A stretch of DNA of 64,000 nt from Candidatus Baltobacteraceae bacterium (GCA_036488875.1 DASXGW010000012.1:62001-126000), one strand, 5' to 3'; numbered from the stretch's first letter, positions 25,283 through 35,027 are shown. The notes: generated by a model not told the origin, from the letters alone. Numbers and translations: made by a program.

Positions 25283-25564
25283 CTAAGCCGGCGACGCCAT
25301 GACCTCGTCGAGCCTGGATGCGTAATGCGATATGCGCGTGTTGAAGAACATCTGGCCGTAGATGCCTTGCTTAAAAATCTTCAAGCGATATCCCAACCAG
25401 CGGCCGTCTGCCGAAACGATTCGGTTGTACGTCAGCGTTCCTTGCCCCTCAACCGTCAGATCGACGAGGGCGGGGAAGAAATCGTCGGCAATGCGATACT
25501 TTGCATCCGGCGTGTCGTCGCGGATGATGACGGCGCCCGCGACTCCCGCTAACTTCGCTGCAAA
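25283..25564 (-). CDS. coding-looking frame without a standard start codon, after flgG
   Basis: Between flgG and the sigma block the minus strand is open from 25564 to TAG 25283 with GC-rich third positions and a protein-like translation: VAGAVIIRDDTPDAKYRIADDF, ALVDLTVEGQGTLTYNRIV, WLGYRLKIFKQGIYGQMFF, ending DEVMASPA. No ATG, GTG or TTG occurs before residue about 50; possible starts are rare ATC codons at 25528 or 25525, or coupling to the flgG stop at 25549-25551 in another frame. It may be a real gene with a non-canonical start or a decayed 5' end. No family is recognised. Confidence 0.5.
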   Translation of the reverse strand, partial: FAAKLAGVAGAVIIRDDTPDAKYRIADDFFPALVDLTVEGQGTLTYNRIVSADGRWLGYRLKIFKQGIYGQMFFNTRISHYASRLDEVMASPA

Positions 25565-26274
25565 TTATTCGCGATCCGCAACAGTTCGTCGGCGGCCTGT
25601 ACGCCCTTGGCGTTGGCTTCGTACGCGCGCTGCGCGGTAAGAATTTGCATCATCGCGTCGACGATCGAGACGTTGGACTGCTCGAGCATCCCGAAGCGAA
25701 TCGTGGGACCGCTCGTGCGACCCGACTCGATCGCGTGCGGTGCGCCGGATTCGTGCGTACGCTGGAAGAGCGTTCCGCCAACCGCGCGTAAACGGTCGGG
25801 TGCGGGAAACTCGTAGAGTTGGAGCCTGCCGATCGTGCGCGTGCCGCCGGCAAACGTCGCACGAACGCTGCCGTTTTCCGCGATCGTCATCGACAGGACG
25901 TCGCTCGGCACGGTGATGCCGTGCAGACGCAAACCGCGTTCGTCGCGCAGGCCGCCGTCGGCGCTGCGAGCGAACGCGCCGCCACGCACGTACGCGATGC
26001 CGCCGCGCGGGTCGTCGACGGCAAAAAATCCCGGACCGTCGATCGCCAGATCGCACGGGCCGCCGCCTTTAGTGAGTTTTCCCTGCGTAAGCAGCACGCG
26101 TTCGCCCAGCGCAATGGTACCGAGCGACTCGCCGGGCGCGTCGAGCTCGGCGAACCGGCGCACCGATCCTTTGAATCCCGCAACGTCGGCGTTAGCGAGA
26201 TTGGCGGCAATGGTGTCGAGATTCTGCTGTTGCGCGGCCATGCCGCCCGCCGCGATGAAGAGCGCGCGATCCAT
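25549..26274 (-). CDS. flgG: flagellar rod protein FlgG-like
   Basis: 241 residues. The N-terminal rod helix motif (LFIAAGGMAAQQQNLDTIAANLANADVAGFK) has the ANNLAN-type and GFK signatures, there is a flagellar basal-body domain in the middle (GPCDLAIDGPGFFAV, YVRGGAFA), and the C-terminal helix NVSIVDAMMQILTAQRAYEAN ends in ADELLRIANNL. It polymerises into the distal rod that crosses the envelope. It is slightly shorter than the typical 260 residues. It follows flgF by nine bases. Confidence 0.88.
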   Translation of the reverse strand: MDRALFIAAGGMAAQQQNLDTIAANLANADVAGFKGSVRRFAELDAPGESLGTIALGERVLLTQGKLTKGGGPCDLAIDGPGFFAVDDPRGGIAYVRGGAFARSADGGLRDERGLRLHGITVPSDVLSMTIAENGSVRATFAGGTRTIGRLQLYEFPAPDRLRAVGGTLFQRTHESGAPHAIESGRTSGPTIRFGMLEQSNVSIVDAMMQILTAQRAYEANAKGVQAADELLRIANNLQRS

Positions 26275-26283
26275 CCCGAGCGC

Positions 26284-26799
26284 CTACTTCAGCCGCGCGG
26301 CGTCGGCCGCGCGCTGACGAGCACCGTCGATAGCTGAAACTGCCTTTTGGGCGCTTTCGAACGAGCGCTGCGCCCACAGGACGTCGATCATCTCCGCGAT
26401 CGCGTCGGCGCCCGACGTTTCCAGGAAGCCGTGGCGAACGGCGCTGCCGCGCGATACATCGGTTCGCACGAGCGTGCGGCCCAATGGATCGCTCAGCGAG
26501 CCGTCGCGATTGCGCACGAACGCGCCGTCACGCGTGCGCCAAAGCTTTCCGTTTCGATCGCGAACGATAAACGCACCGTCGCCGGCAATAGCCAAATCGA
26601 GGTCGCGGCCGGTCGGCCGCAGCGCCCCGTGCCGTTCGCCGCGCTCGACGACGATCGATACCCCGTTTTTGGTCAGCGCACCGCGCGCGACGAGCGGCTC
26701 GAAGCCGCCGGTGGAGACGTTGGCGAGATTCCCGGTTGCAATGTCGAGTCGCGACTGCGCCGCCTCCATCGCGCTGCCCGCCCATGCGATGCCGTCCAT
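26284..26799 (-). CDS. flgF: short flagellar rod protein, FlgF-like
   Basis: 171 residues, well below the 240-270 usual for FlgF. The ends are conserved: AMEAAQSRLDIATGNLANVSTGGFEP at the start, LDLAIAGDGAFIVRD in the middle, and a C-terminal helix ISDVL-like stretch (AEMIDVLWAQRSFESAQKAV). The missing material is the central hypervariable domain. Paired with flgG, it probably forms the proximal rod. An equivalent alternative is a second FlgG-type rod protein. Confidence 0.8.
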   Translation of the reverse strand: MDGIAWAGSAMEAAQSRLDIATGNLANVSTGGFEPLVARGALTKNGVSIVVERGERHGALRPTGRDLDLAIAGDGAFIVRDRNGKLWRTRDGAFVRNRDGSLSDPLGRTLVRTDVSRGSAVRHGFLETSGADAIAEMIDVLWAQRSFESAQKAVSAIDGARQRAADAARLK

Positions 26800-26843
26800 G
26801 GACGCATGGTATCGAGCGTGAGTGACCGAAACGATGCCGGTAT

Positions 26844-27206
26844 ATGTTCGGAATGTCTCGCTTTATTGCCGCGGCGGCAATCGTGCTGCTGGCGTCGTGT
26901 TCTTCGCCTTCGCCGCAGGAAGCCGCGCAAAACCAGGAGCTGGCGACCTTGACGCCCCTCAAGCAGAAGTATCAAGACGTCGTGATGGGCTTCGATTTCA
27001 AGCCCAACGAGACGCTGATCGTCAGCCTCGACCTACAGAACTATAACGGGATGGGTGACGACGATCAGGACGCGATGGAAAAGGTCATCTCCGCGACGTG
27101 GCGCAAGGCGTGGCAACAAGCTCACCCCGGCCAACACGCAACGATCCACTTAAAGCTCATGGATTTTATCGGCCGCACGATCTGGACCAATCAAGCCAAA
27201 CTTTAA
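26844..27206 (+). CDS. small lipoprotein of unknown function
   Basis: 120 residues. Two ATG codons (26844, 26853) precede a signal peptide ending in the lipobox LASC. The mature part is soluble: DVVMGFDFKPNETLIVSLDL, MGDDDQDAMEKVI, TWRKAWQQAHPG, TIHLKLMDFIGRTIW. I know no family. It is divergent from the flagellar genes and its stop codon lies in the left arm of the structured element at 27203-27308. Confidence 0.7.
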   Translation: MFGMSRFIAAAAIVLLASCSSPSPQEAAQNQELATLTPLKQKYQDVVMGFDFKPNETLIVSLDLQNYNGMGDDDQDAMEKVISATWRKAWQQAHPGQHATIHLKLMDFIGRTIWTNQAKL

Positions 27207-27308
27207 GAGGTTCTGATGTATTCCAGATCGAGGAGCCTAGGGCCGAAGTGTACTACGGTACACGAGGACCGTAGCGACGAAGAGCTGGGATAGATCAGGA
27301 CCTCTTAA
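27203..27308. ncRNA. 106-base structured intergenic element between convergent genes
   Basis: A long closing stem joins TTAAGAGGTTCTGAT (27203-27217) with ATCAGGACCTCTTAA (27294-27308), 14 of 15 pairs plus one G-U. A second stem joins ATTCCAG (27220-27226) to CTGGGAT (27285-27291). Inside, GTGTAC (27248-27253) pairs with GTACAC (27258-27263), and the competing stem CTACGG (27253-27258) with CCGTAG (27269-27274) cannot coexist with it. Both neighbouring genes end inside the arms. It may be a bidirectional terminator, a mobile palindromic repeat or an RNA element; there are no T tracts. Confidence 0.6.
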
Positions 27309-28305
27309 GTCCAAACAAGGACGCTGCCGGCGGTGACTAAGCCGCCGCCGAAGCCCATGAGCAGGATACGCTGCCCCGGCTGCACCCGGCCGTCGCGTAC
27401 CGCCGGAACGAGCGCGAGGGGAATGCTCACCGCCGACGTGTTGCCGTACTCTTCCACCGAAAGCAACGTGCGCTCGATCGGAAACGGCAAGCGTTTGCAA
27501 AGCGCTTCGATCATGCGCAAGTTGGCGCTGTGCGGCACGAACCAATCGATATCTTCGAGCGCCAAGCCGGCACGCGCGACGACGCGATACGTAAATTCGG
27601 GCACGTTTTCCATCACCCAGCGATAAACCGCCTGGCCTTCTTGGCGTAAGAGTCGCGACGGGTCTTCGATACCGTTGATTTCCGTGCGCATCGCGGTGCG
27701 ATAGAGAAACTTGCCCCCGTTGCCGTCGGCGCCGGCATCCATACCGAAGATGGCCGGGTGGCGGCTGTACTCGAGCAACGCGGCGCCCGCGCCGTCGCCG
27801 AAAAGAACGCACGTCGAGCGATCGGTGTAGTCGACCGAGCGCGTCAGCGCGTCGGCCGTGACGATCAAGACGCGATTGGCCTGGCCCGTGCCGATCAATC
27901 CGGCACCGAGGTTCAGACCGTACGCAAAGGCCGCACACGCCGTGCTGATGTCGAACGCTCCGACCGTCAGCGGCAACTTGTAGTGCGCCTGAAGCATCGC
28001 CGACAGGCTCGGATACTCGTAATCTCGGGTGGTGGAGCCGACGACGATGTAGTCGATCGTTTCGATGTTCACGTCGGGATGATGCGCCAAGAGATCGTCG
28101 ACGGCCGCGATTGCCAAGTCGCTCGTATACTGGCCTTCGCTCACGACGTGGCGACGCCGGATGCCCGTACGCTTGACGATCCACTCGTCGGTGGTGTCGA
28201 CCATGCGCTCGAAGTCGGCATTGGTCAGCACGCGCGGCGGCGCGTACATGCCCAGCCCCGCGATTCGCGCCGGCGCGCTAACGACCCGTTGCCGCGTATC
28301 GGTCG

Positions 28306-28309
<4 letters not shown>
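27305..28309 (-). CDS. fabH: 3-oxoacyl-ACP synthase III (FabH)
   Basis: 334 residues. It has the KASIII features: TTDEWIVKRTGIRRR, the nucleophile in FDISTACAAFAYGL, the His in WFVPHSANLRMI, the Asn in VEEYGNTSAVSIPLAL and the C-terminal LMGFGGGLVTAGSVLV. It condenses an acyl-CoA with malonyl-ACP to start fatty acid synthesis. The start overlaps the leuB stop (ATGA), and the gene ends inside the structured element. It is the last gene of the lgt-to-fabH run; other fab genes are not in the window. Confidence 0.93.
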
Positions 28310-29375
<1,066 letters not shown>

Positions 29376-29379
<4 letters not shown>

Positions 29380-29903
29380 ACCACGTTGATTCGCGTGGTG
29401 TCGGTGCTGGGCGTACCGCCGTTGACGGCGTTGCCGCTCGACGGCGCCGGCGGCTCGATCGTGGCTTTTTCCAGCAGCGCGAGGTGCGTCATCAGCAGGC
29501 TGCGCAGCTCGCTGCGCGCCTTCTCGGCGGCCTCGACGGCGCGTTGGTGCTCGCGGCGAGCGTCGGAGGTCGCGTCGTTATAGTTGGCCAGCTCGCGCTC
29601 GGCGGCAAGCCGCGCTTGCTCTTTGATCAGATCGGCTTCCTTGTGCGCCGAGGCTTTAACCTCATCGGCGGTGCGCTGGGCCAGTACGAGCGTGTTCTGC
29701 AGCGACTCTTCCATCGCTTTGAAATGGCTGATGCGCTCTTTGAGATCGGCAATATCCGCTTCGAGCGCCGCGCGGTGCTGCGCCTCGTCTTCGAGCGTCT
29801 CGATGACCTCGTCGAGAAACCCGTCGACCTCCGCGCGGTCGTAGCCTTGCAGCGCTTTTTTGAACTGCTTGTGCTGGATGTCGATCGGCGTAATCTTTTC
29901 CAC
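29376..29903 (-). CDS. divIVA: DivIVA-family cell-division/polarity protein
   Basis: 175 residues. The N-terminal membrane-curvature domain is recognisable (TPIDIQHKQFKKALQGYDRAEVDGFLDEV), followed by a long coiled coil rich in Glu/Lys/Ala to about residue 145 and a short unstructured tail. DivIVA marks cell poles or septa and recruits division and growth proteins. The GTG start overlaps the sepF stop by one base; sepF-divIVA adjacency is the usual Firmicutes/Actinobacteria arrangement. Confidence 0.9.
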
Positions 29904-30328
29904 TAAATGGTGCCCCTCGTAGACATGAAGTCTAACGTGGTGTCGTTACCCAACATCGAGTCGCGCAATCCGGCGGCGTTGACGACTACTCCGGCCGGGA
30001 CCACCAGGTAGATGGCCTCCGCGAGTTTTTGAATTTTTCCGTCGATGGTGTAGGCGACGCCCGACGTAAAATCCACCACGCGCTGCAGCAGCGTCCGGTC
30101 GGCGTTTTGCAGATTGATGATGACGACTTGACGGTTGCGCAGCGAATCGGCGATTTCGACGACGTCTTGATACGTACGCGGCGAATAGACGCTGACTTCG
30201 GTGCCGCCCCGGCGCGGATGCGCGAGCGGAACGACGCGGCCGCCGGCCGGCACGGGGTCGTCGTCGTAGAGTTCTTCCTCGTCATCACGGATCGAGAAGA
30301 ACGACCCGATCTTGCTGAACACGCTCAC
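29903..30328 (-). CDS. sepF: cell-division protein SepF
   Basis: 141 residues. There is an N-terminal amphipathic, membrane-binding segment (MSVFSKIGSFF), an acidic linker, and the SepF core with VSVYSPRTYQDVVEIADSLR, VIINLQNAD and RVVDFTSGVAYTIDGKIQKL. SepF anchors FtsZ to the membrane and bundles it. It begins directly after the yggS stop, within a run of six genes reading lgt to fabH. Confidence 0.93.
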   Translation of the reverse strand: MSVFSKIGSFFSIRDDEEELYDDDPVPAGGRVVPLAHPRRGGTEVSVYSPRTYQDVVEIADSLRNRQVVIINLQNADRTLLQRVVDFTSGVAYTIDGKIQKLAEAIYLVVPAGVVVNAAGLRDSMLGNDTTLDFMSTRGTI

Positions 30329-30982
30329 CTAATGCCTCCCACCGAACAATGCGGTCCCGATGCGAATCATCGTCGACCCTGCGCGCACGGCCTGCGGCCA
30401 GTCGCCCGACATGCCGATGGACAGCGTACTTCCACCAACCAGGGCAAACGTCTTGGCTGCCAGCTCGAAGCCACGCGATATCTCATCCGCGCTTGAGGTG
30501 AACGGGCCGATCGCCATGACGCCGTCCAAGCGGAGGCCTTCCAAGGCACGCAGCCCCTCGGCGAGCTGCGGCGCCTGGGCGGGCGGACAGCCGAAGCGCT
30601 CCGACGGCGAGACGTTGACTTGCAGCAGCACGGGCAATGTCTTCCCCAAGGCGCGAGCGGCCCGCGCCAGAGCCTCGCCGGCCTCGATGCGATCGACGCT
30701 TTGAACGACGTCGAAGAGCTGCGCCACGGCTTTGGCCTTGTTGGTCTGCAGGTGGCCGATGAAGTGCTTCCTCACCGGCGCAAGCGAGGCGAACTTGGCC
30801 TGCGCCTCCTGGAGATAGTTTTCGCCGATGTCCGTCAGGCCGGCGGCGATCGCCGCCGCGACACGCTCGAGCGGCTGGCGCTTGCTCACGCCGACGACCG
30901 TCACGCTCCCGCGCGAGCGGCCGTACTTCACGAGCTCCTCATCGACCTCACGAACGAGCGATTGGTAACGATCCGCGATCAC
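30329..30982 (-). CDS. yggS: YggS/PLPBP-family pyridoxal-phosphate homeostasis protein
   Basis: 217 residues from GTG 30982, which overlaps the lgt stop (GTGA). The alanine-racemase-like barrel is marked by VTVVGVSKRQPLE (PLP lysine), IGENYLQEAQAKF, HFIGHLQTNKAK, LLQVNVSPSERFGC, LSIGMSGDWPQAV and STMIRIGTALFG. The protein binds PLP without catalysis and balances B6 vitamers. yggS beside sepF/divIVA is a widespread division-cluster arrangement. Longer open sequence upstream belongs to the lgt overlap. Confidence 0.94.
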   Translation of the reverse strand: MIADRYQSLVREVDEELVKYGRSRGSVTVVGVSKRQPLERVAAAIAAGLTDIGENYLQEAQAKFASLAPVRKHFIGHLQTNKAKAVAQLFDVVQSVDRIEAGEALARAARALGKTLPVLLQVNVSPSERFGCPPAQAPQLAEGLRALEGLRLDGVMAIGPFTSSADEISRGFELAAKTFALVGGSTLSIGMSGDWPQAVRAGSTMIRIGTALFGGRH

Positions 30983-31830
30983 ACCGCCGGTGTAGAAGAC
31001 GGCGCGACGTCGGTGCGCGGTCCTGGACGGCGCATGCAGAACGCGATGCCGATGACGCCGATAACGATCATCGGAAGCGCGTAGAGCTGACCTCCGGTCA
31101 ATCCCATCCACGTAAAATCGGCCTGGCGCCAAATTTCGGCGATCGTGCGCGTGATGCCGTAGAGCGTAAACCACGTCCACGCAACCACGCCGTCCTTGGG
31201 TTTGAGCCGGTAGACCAGCAGCACGATCGGGAACGTGAGAATATCGAGGATCGCCTCGTAAATTTGGGCCGGGTGACGATAGTAGCCCTGCCAAACCGTC
31301 GTGTCTTTGGGAACCATGCACCACGGATGGTCGGGATTGCAGACGTCGCCCCACAGCTCGTCGTTGATGAAGTTGACGATGCGAACGAGCGCGATGCCGA
31401 TCGAAAGCGTCACGACGACTTCGTCGCCCAAAACGGTATAGCGCAAACCCTTGTGTTTTCGCACGAATAAGGCGATCGCCACGATCACGCCCACCAGACC
31501 GCCGTGAAACGCCATGCCTCCGTTCCAGACGGCGACGAAATTAACGGGGTTTGACGTATAAAACGAAAGGTCGTGCTTGCTGATGATGTCGTTGATGACG
31601 AAAAAGGTGCGGCCGCCGACCAAAACGCCGATCAGCGCATAAAAAAGGAAGTCCTGTATCTGTTCCCTGGTCAAACCCAGCCTAGCCCGCCCCGCCGGGC
31701 GGCTCAGCCACAGGTAGACGAGGGCGAACGCAACCAGATAGGCGATTCCGTACCAATGGATCTGGATGGGCCCCAGGTGGATGGCTACGGGGTCGATATT
31801 CGTCGGATAGGTGAACCAATGTTGCATCAA
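30979..31830 (-). CDS. lgt: prolipoprotein diacylglyceryl transferase
   Basis: 283 residues with seven membrane helices. Lgt landmarks are HWYGIAYLVAF, WNGGMAFHGGLVG (the family signature with catalytic His), RIVNFINDELWG (RxxNFxNxE) and HPAQIYEAILD. It adds diacylglycerol to the lipobox cysteine of exported lipoproteins, of which about ten are encoded in this window. It is divergent from ccdA with only 17 bases between, and the next-but-one plus-strand gene encodes LspA, the following step of lipoprotein maturation. Confidence 0.95.
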   Translation of the reverse strand: MMQHWFTYPTNIDPVAIHLGPIQIHWYGIAYLVAFALVYLWLSRPAGRARLGLTREQIQDFLFYALIGVLVGGRTFFVINDIISKHDLSFYTSNPVNFVAVWNGGMAFHGGLVGVIVAIALFVRKHKGLRYTVLGDEVVVTLSIGIALVRIVNFINDELWGDVCNPDHPWCMVPKDTTVWQGYYRHPAQIYEAILDILTFPIVLLVYRLKPKDGVVAWTWFTLYGITRTIAEIWRQADFTWMGLTGGQLYALPMIVIGVIGIAFCMRRPGPRTDVAPSSTPAV

Positions 31831-31847
31831 AAATCCACTTCAATCGC

Positions 31848-32579
31848 ATGAGCTCGACAACGCATCTTACGGCCGGCATTGCCTTCCTGGCGGGCCTGGT
31901 TTCCTTCGTTTCGCCGTGCGTCCTCCCGCTGGTGCCCGCGTACCTGTCGCTGCTCACCGGCGAGAGTCTCGAGGATTTGAAGGCGGAAACGGCGGCAAAC
32001 GCGCGCGCGCAGACGATGGGGCACGCGGTCGCCTTCGTGCTCGGGTTCAGCGTCGTCTTCATCGCGCTGGGGCTCACGGCCAGCGCCATCGGCGGCGCGC
32101 TCAACGCGAACCGAACGCTCATTTCGCAGATCGGCGGCGTGCTGGTCGTTATTCTCGGCCTGCAAATGATGGGTCTTCTTCGAATTCCGTTTCTCATGAT
32201 GGACAAACGCGCGCACCTGCAGCACGACCGGCGATCGTTTTGGACGTCGCTCGTAGTCGGCATGGCGTTTGCGGCCGGCTGGTCGCCGTGCATCGGCCCG
32301 ATTCTCGCTGGGATTCTTGCGCTCGCGTCGCAACAGCATAACGGCGAAGCCGCCGCGCTGCTCTCCTTCTACTCCCTCGGCCTGGCGCTGCCGTTTCTCA
32401 TTACGGCCGCCGCCATCGGCGCCGTGCTTCCCGCACTGGCGCGACTGCGCCGTTACCTTCGCGCGATCGAGTTCGCTTCGGGTGCGTTTCTCATCGCCGT
32501 CGGCTTCGTCTTGATCAACAACGCATTTCTCAACGTCGCAGGATGGTTTTACAGTTTTGTTCCGCAACCGAAAATTTAA
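31848..32579 (+). CDS. ccdA: CcdA-type thiol-disulfide transmembrane protein
   Basis: 243 residues with six membrane helices. The two redox cysteines lie in FVSPCVLPLVPAYLS and GWSPCIGPILAG, the arrangement by which CcdA/DsbD-type proteins carry electrons across the membrane for cytochrome c maturation or thiol repair. No thioredoxin-like partner or cytochrome gene is adjacent. It overlaps lspA by 23 bases. Confidence 0.92.
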   Translation: MSSTTHLTAGIAFLAGLVSFVSPCVLPLVPAYLSLLTGESLEDLKAETAANARAQTMGHAVAFVLGFSVVFIALGLTASAIGGALNANRTLISQIGGVLVVILGLQMMGLLRIPFLMMDKRAHLQHDRRSFWTSLVVGMAFAAGWSPCIGPILAGILALASQQHNGEAAALLSFYSLGLALPFLITAAAIGAVLPALARLRRYLRAIEFASGAFLIAVGFVLINNAFLNVAGWFYSFVPQPKI

Positions 32580-33045
32580 TATCGGCCTCGTCAACGCGCT
32601 CGTGATCGCGGCGGTGGCCATCGCCGTTCTTTGGCTCGATCAGTACACCAAACACCTCGTCGTCGGGTCGTTCTTGCCGGGAGAAAGCCGCTACGTCGTT
32701 CCCCACTTTCTCAAGTGGACGTACGAGCGAAACTTTCACGGCGCGTTCGGCCTCTTCGGCAGCAACGCGGTATTGCTCATCGGCATGGCGATCGTCGTCT
32801 TGGTCCTCTTCTGGTACAGCTTCCGCGACGCGGCGGAACGCTCGCGGCTCGTCCGCGTCGCGTTCGGCATGATCGTCGGCGGCGCGATCGGGAACATCGT
32901 CGACCGGCTGCACTACGGATACGTCATCGATTTCGTCGACTTCTACCGCATTTGGCCCAACATTTTCAACGTAGCCGACTCCTGCATTACCGTGGGCGTC
33001 GCGCTGCTGCTCCTTTCTTCCCTTGTCTCACGCCGTCACGCCTGA
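32557..33045 (+). CDS. lspA: lipoprotein signal peptidase (signal peptidase II)
   Basis: 162 residues from a TTG start inside ccdA. It has four membrane helices and the two catalytic aspartates in GNIVDRLHYGYVIDFVDFY and FNVADSCITVG. It cleaves the signal peptide of Lgt-modified lipoproteins. The TTG start is supported by the charged MFRNRKF before the first helix. It overlaps rluD by 23 bases; lspA-rluD pairing is common in Firmicutes. Confidence 0.94.
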   Translation: MFRNRKFNIGLVNALVIAAVAIAVLWLDQYTKHLVVGSFLPGESRYVVPHFLKWTYERNFHGAFGLFGSNAVLLIGMAIVVLVLFWYSFRDAAERSRLVRVAFGMIVGGAIGNIVDRLHYGYVIDFVDFYRIWPNIFNVADSCITVGVALLLLSSLVSRRHA

Positions 33046-33922
33046 GGAGGCCGGCAAGCGCGTCGACGTCGCCGTCGCGCGGCGCACCGGCGCGTCCCGT
33101 TCGCTCGTCGCCACCGCGATTAGAAACGGAAGCGTGCGCGTCAATGGCGAGACGGCTAAGGCAAGCCGCCTGCTCGAAGACGGCGACCTGCTCGAGTACG
33201 AGGTTGCGCCGGCGCCGCCGCTGATCGCACAGCCCGAGGCGATCGATATCCCGATCGTCTACGAAGACGAGGACATCATCGTGGTCGACAAACCGGCCGG
33301 GATGATCACGCATCCCGCGCGCAGCGCCACGAGCGGAACTCTGGTAAACGCGCTGCTCGCGCACGCCGGCGGCGCGCTGCCCGGGCACGAGGTCCGTCCG
33401 GGCTTGGTGCACCGGCTCGATCGCGATACGTCGGGGCTGCTGGTCGTGGCCAAGACCGAGCGCGCGCTATCGGCGTTAGGCATCGCGATGAAACGGCGCG
33501 AGATTTCGCGCGAGTATCTCGGCCTCGTACACGGGGTTCCCGAGCACGCGCGCGGCACGATCGACGGTCCGATCGGCCGCGATCCTCACAACCGTTTGAA
33601 GTTCGCGATCGTCGCCGACGGCAAACCCGCGGTCACGCACTATGCGGTACGCCAAACGTTCGCACGCCACGCGGAACTCACGTTTACCTTGGAGACGGGA
33701 CGGACGCATCAGATTCGCGTGCACGTCGCCGCGATGGGTCATCCGATTCTCAACGATCCGGTCTACGGACGGTCCGAGTCGCAGTACGGAATGCCCGGAC
33801 AAGCACTTCACGCGTGGCGTCTTTCGCTCGACCATCCACGCACGGGCAAGACGCTCGTCTTCGAAGCCGATCCTCCGCCCGAATACACGCAAGCCCGCGA
33901 GTCGCTGCGTGTTCGCCCTTAA
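33023..33922 (+). CDS. rluD: RluD-family 23S rRNA pseudouridine synthase
   Basis: 299 residues from TTG 33023. An N-terminal S4 domain (GKRVDVAVARRTGASRS, SVRVNGETAKASRLLEDGDLLEY) is followed by the RluA-type catalytic domain with HRLDRDTSGLLVVAKT (catalytic Asp), REYLGLVHG and TGRTHQIRVHVA. It converts specific uridines of helix 69 in 23S rRNA, or a related site, to pseudouridine. It overlaps tgt by 14 bases. Confidence 0.93.
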   Translation: MSHAVTPEEAGKRVDVAVARRTGASRSLVATAIRNGSVRVNGETAKASRLLEDGDLLEYEVAPAPPLIAQPEAIDIPIVYEDEDIIVVDKPAGMITHPARSATSGTLVNALLAHAGGALPGHEVRPGLVHRLDRDTSGLLVVAKTERALSALGIAMKRREISREYLGLVHGVPEHARGTIDGPIGRDPHNRLKFAIVADGKPAVTHYAVRQTFARHAELTFTLETGRTHQIRVHVAAMGHPILNDPVYGRSESQYGMPGQALHAWRLSLDHPRTGKTLVFEADPPPEYTQARESLRVRP

Positions 33923-35006
33923 CGCAACCGACGGGCAGGCACGCCGCGGGACGCTGCGGCTCACGCACGGCACCGTCGAAACGCCCTGCTTCATGCCGGT
34001 CGGAACTGCGGCAACGGTCAAAGGTTTGACGCCGCGCGACCTGCGCGAAGCGCACGCACAAATCGTGCTTGCGAATACGTATCACCTGTGGCTGCGTCCG
34101 GGTTTGGCGACGATCGAGGCCGCCGGGGGTCTGCATCGCTTCATGGCGTGGGACGGCCCGATTCTGACCGACTCGGGCGGGTTTCAAGTGTTTAGCCTCG
34201 AGGGCCGCCGGAAGCTCGACGACGAGGGCGTGACGTTTCGGTCGCATCTCGACGGCAGCGAGCATCGTTTCACGCCGGAAAACGTCGTCGCATTTCAAGA
34301 GAACATCGGCGTTGACGTCGCGATGGTGCTCGACGTCTGCGTGAAGCTTCCCGCGACGCGCGAGCAACTCGAAGAATCCGTAAGGCTCACGACCGATTGG
34401 GCGCGCCGTTCTGCCGCCGCGCGAACGCGATCCGGATGCGCGCTCTTCGGCATCGTGCAAGGCGGTTTAGACTCGAGCTTAAGGGAGCGCAGCGCGCGCG
34501 AAATCGCCGAGCTCGATCTGCCGGGATACGCGATCGGCGGGCTTTCGGTCGGCGAAACTCGCGAAGAGATGTACGGGACGGCGCGCGCGACGGCGGCGCT
34601 GCTGCCCGCGGAGAAACCGCGTTACCTCATGGGCGTCGGAACGGTGCGCGATCTCTTGACCGCAGTCGATTGCGGCATCGATATGTTCGACTGCGTCTAC
34701 CCGACGCGCTGCGGACGCAACGGGCGCGCGATGACGCGCGACGGCGAGTTCAACATCTTCAATGCGGCCTTCGTCAACGACTTCGCGCCCGTCGATGCAT
34801 CGTGCGGCTGTTACACGTGCACGACGTTCTCACGCGCGTATCTCGCGCATCTCTTTCGCTCGAAGGAGATGCTCGGACCGCGGCTGCTCTCGCTCCATAA
34901 CGTCTGCGTTCTCGACGAACTCATGTCTGCGGCTCGCGACGCGATCGCGTCGCATCGTTGGTTAGATTTCAGGGACGCGCACCTCAAGCAAGCGGGTCCA
35001 TCGTAA
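33909..35006 (+). CDS. tgt: tRNA-guanine transglycosylase
   Basis: 365 residues from GTG 33909. Landmarks are LANTYHLWLRPG, TDSGGFQVFSL (catalytic Asp), FGIVQGG, YAIGGLSVGE, FDCVYPTRCGRNG (second Asp and tRNA-binding) and the zinc site CGCYTCTTFSRAYLAHLF. It exchanges guanine 34 of GUN anticodons for a queuosine precursor. Other queuosine genes (queA, queC-F) are not in the window; queA often lies directly beside tgt. Confidence 0.96.
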   Translation: MFALNATDGQARRGTLRLTHGTVETPCFMPVGTAATVKGLTPRDLREAHAQIVLANTYHLWLRPGLATIEAAGGLHRFMAWDGPILTDSGGFQVFSLEGRRKLDDEGVTFRSHLDGSEHRFTPENVVAFQENIGVDVAMVLDVCVKLPATREQLEESVRLTTDWARRSAAARTRSGCALFGIVQGGLDSSLRERSAREIAELDLPGYAIGGLSVGETREEMYGTARATAALLPAEKPRYLMGVGTVRDLLTAVDCGIDMFDCVYPTRCGRNGRAMTRDGEFNIFNAAFVNDFAPVDASCGCYTCTTFSRAYLAHLFRSKEMLGPRLLSLHNVCVLDELMSAARDAIASHRWLDFRDAHLKQAGPS

Positions 35007-35027
35007 CCGTCTGGGTAGAACGGGCAG

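Noticed and set aside
25552-25567. Programmed -1 frameshift from flgG into the next frame
   Set aside because: No slippery heptamer is present before the flgG stop, and the new frame has its own stop just upstream.
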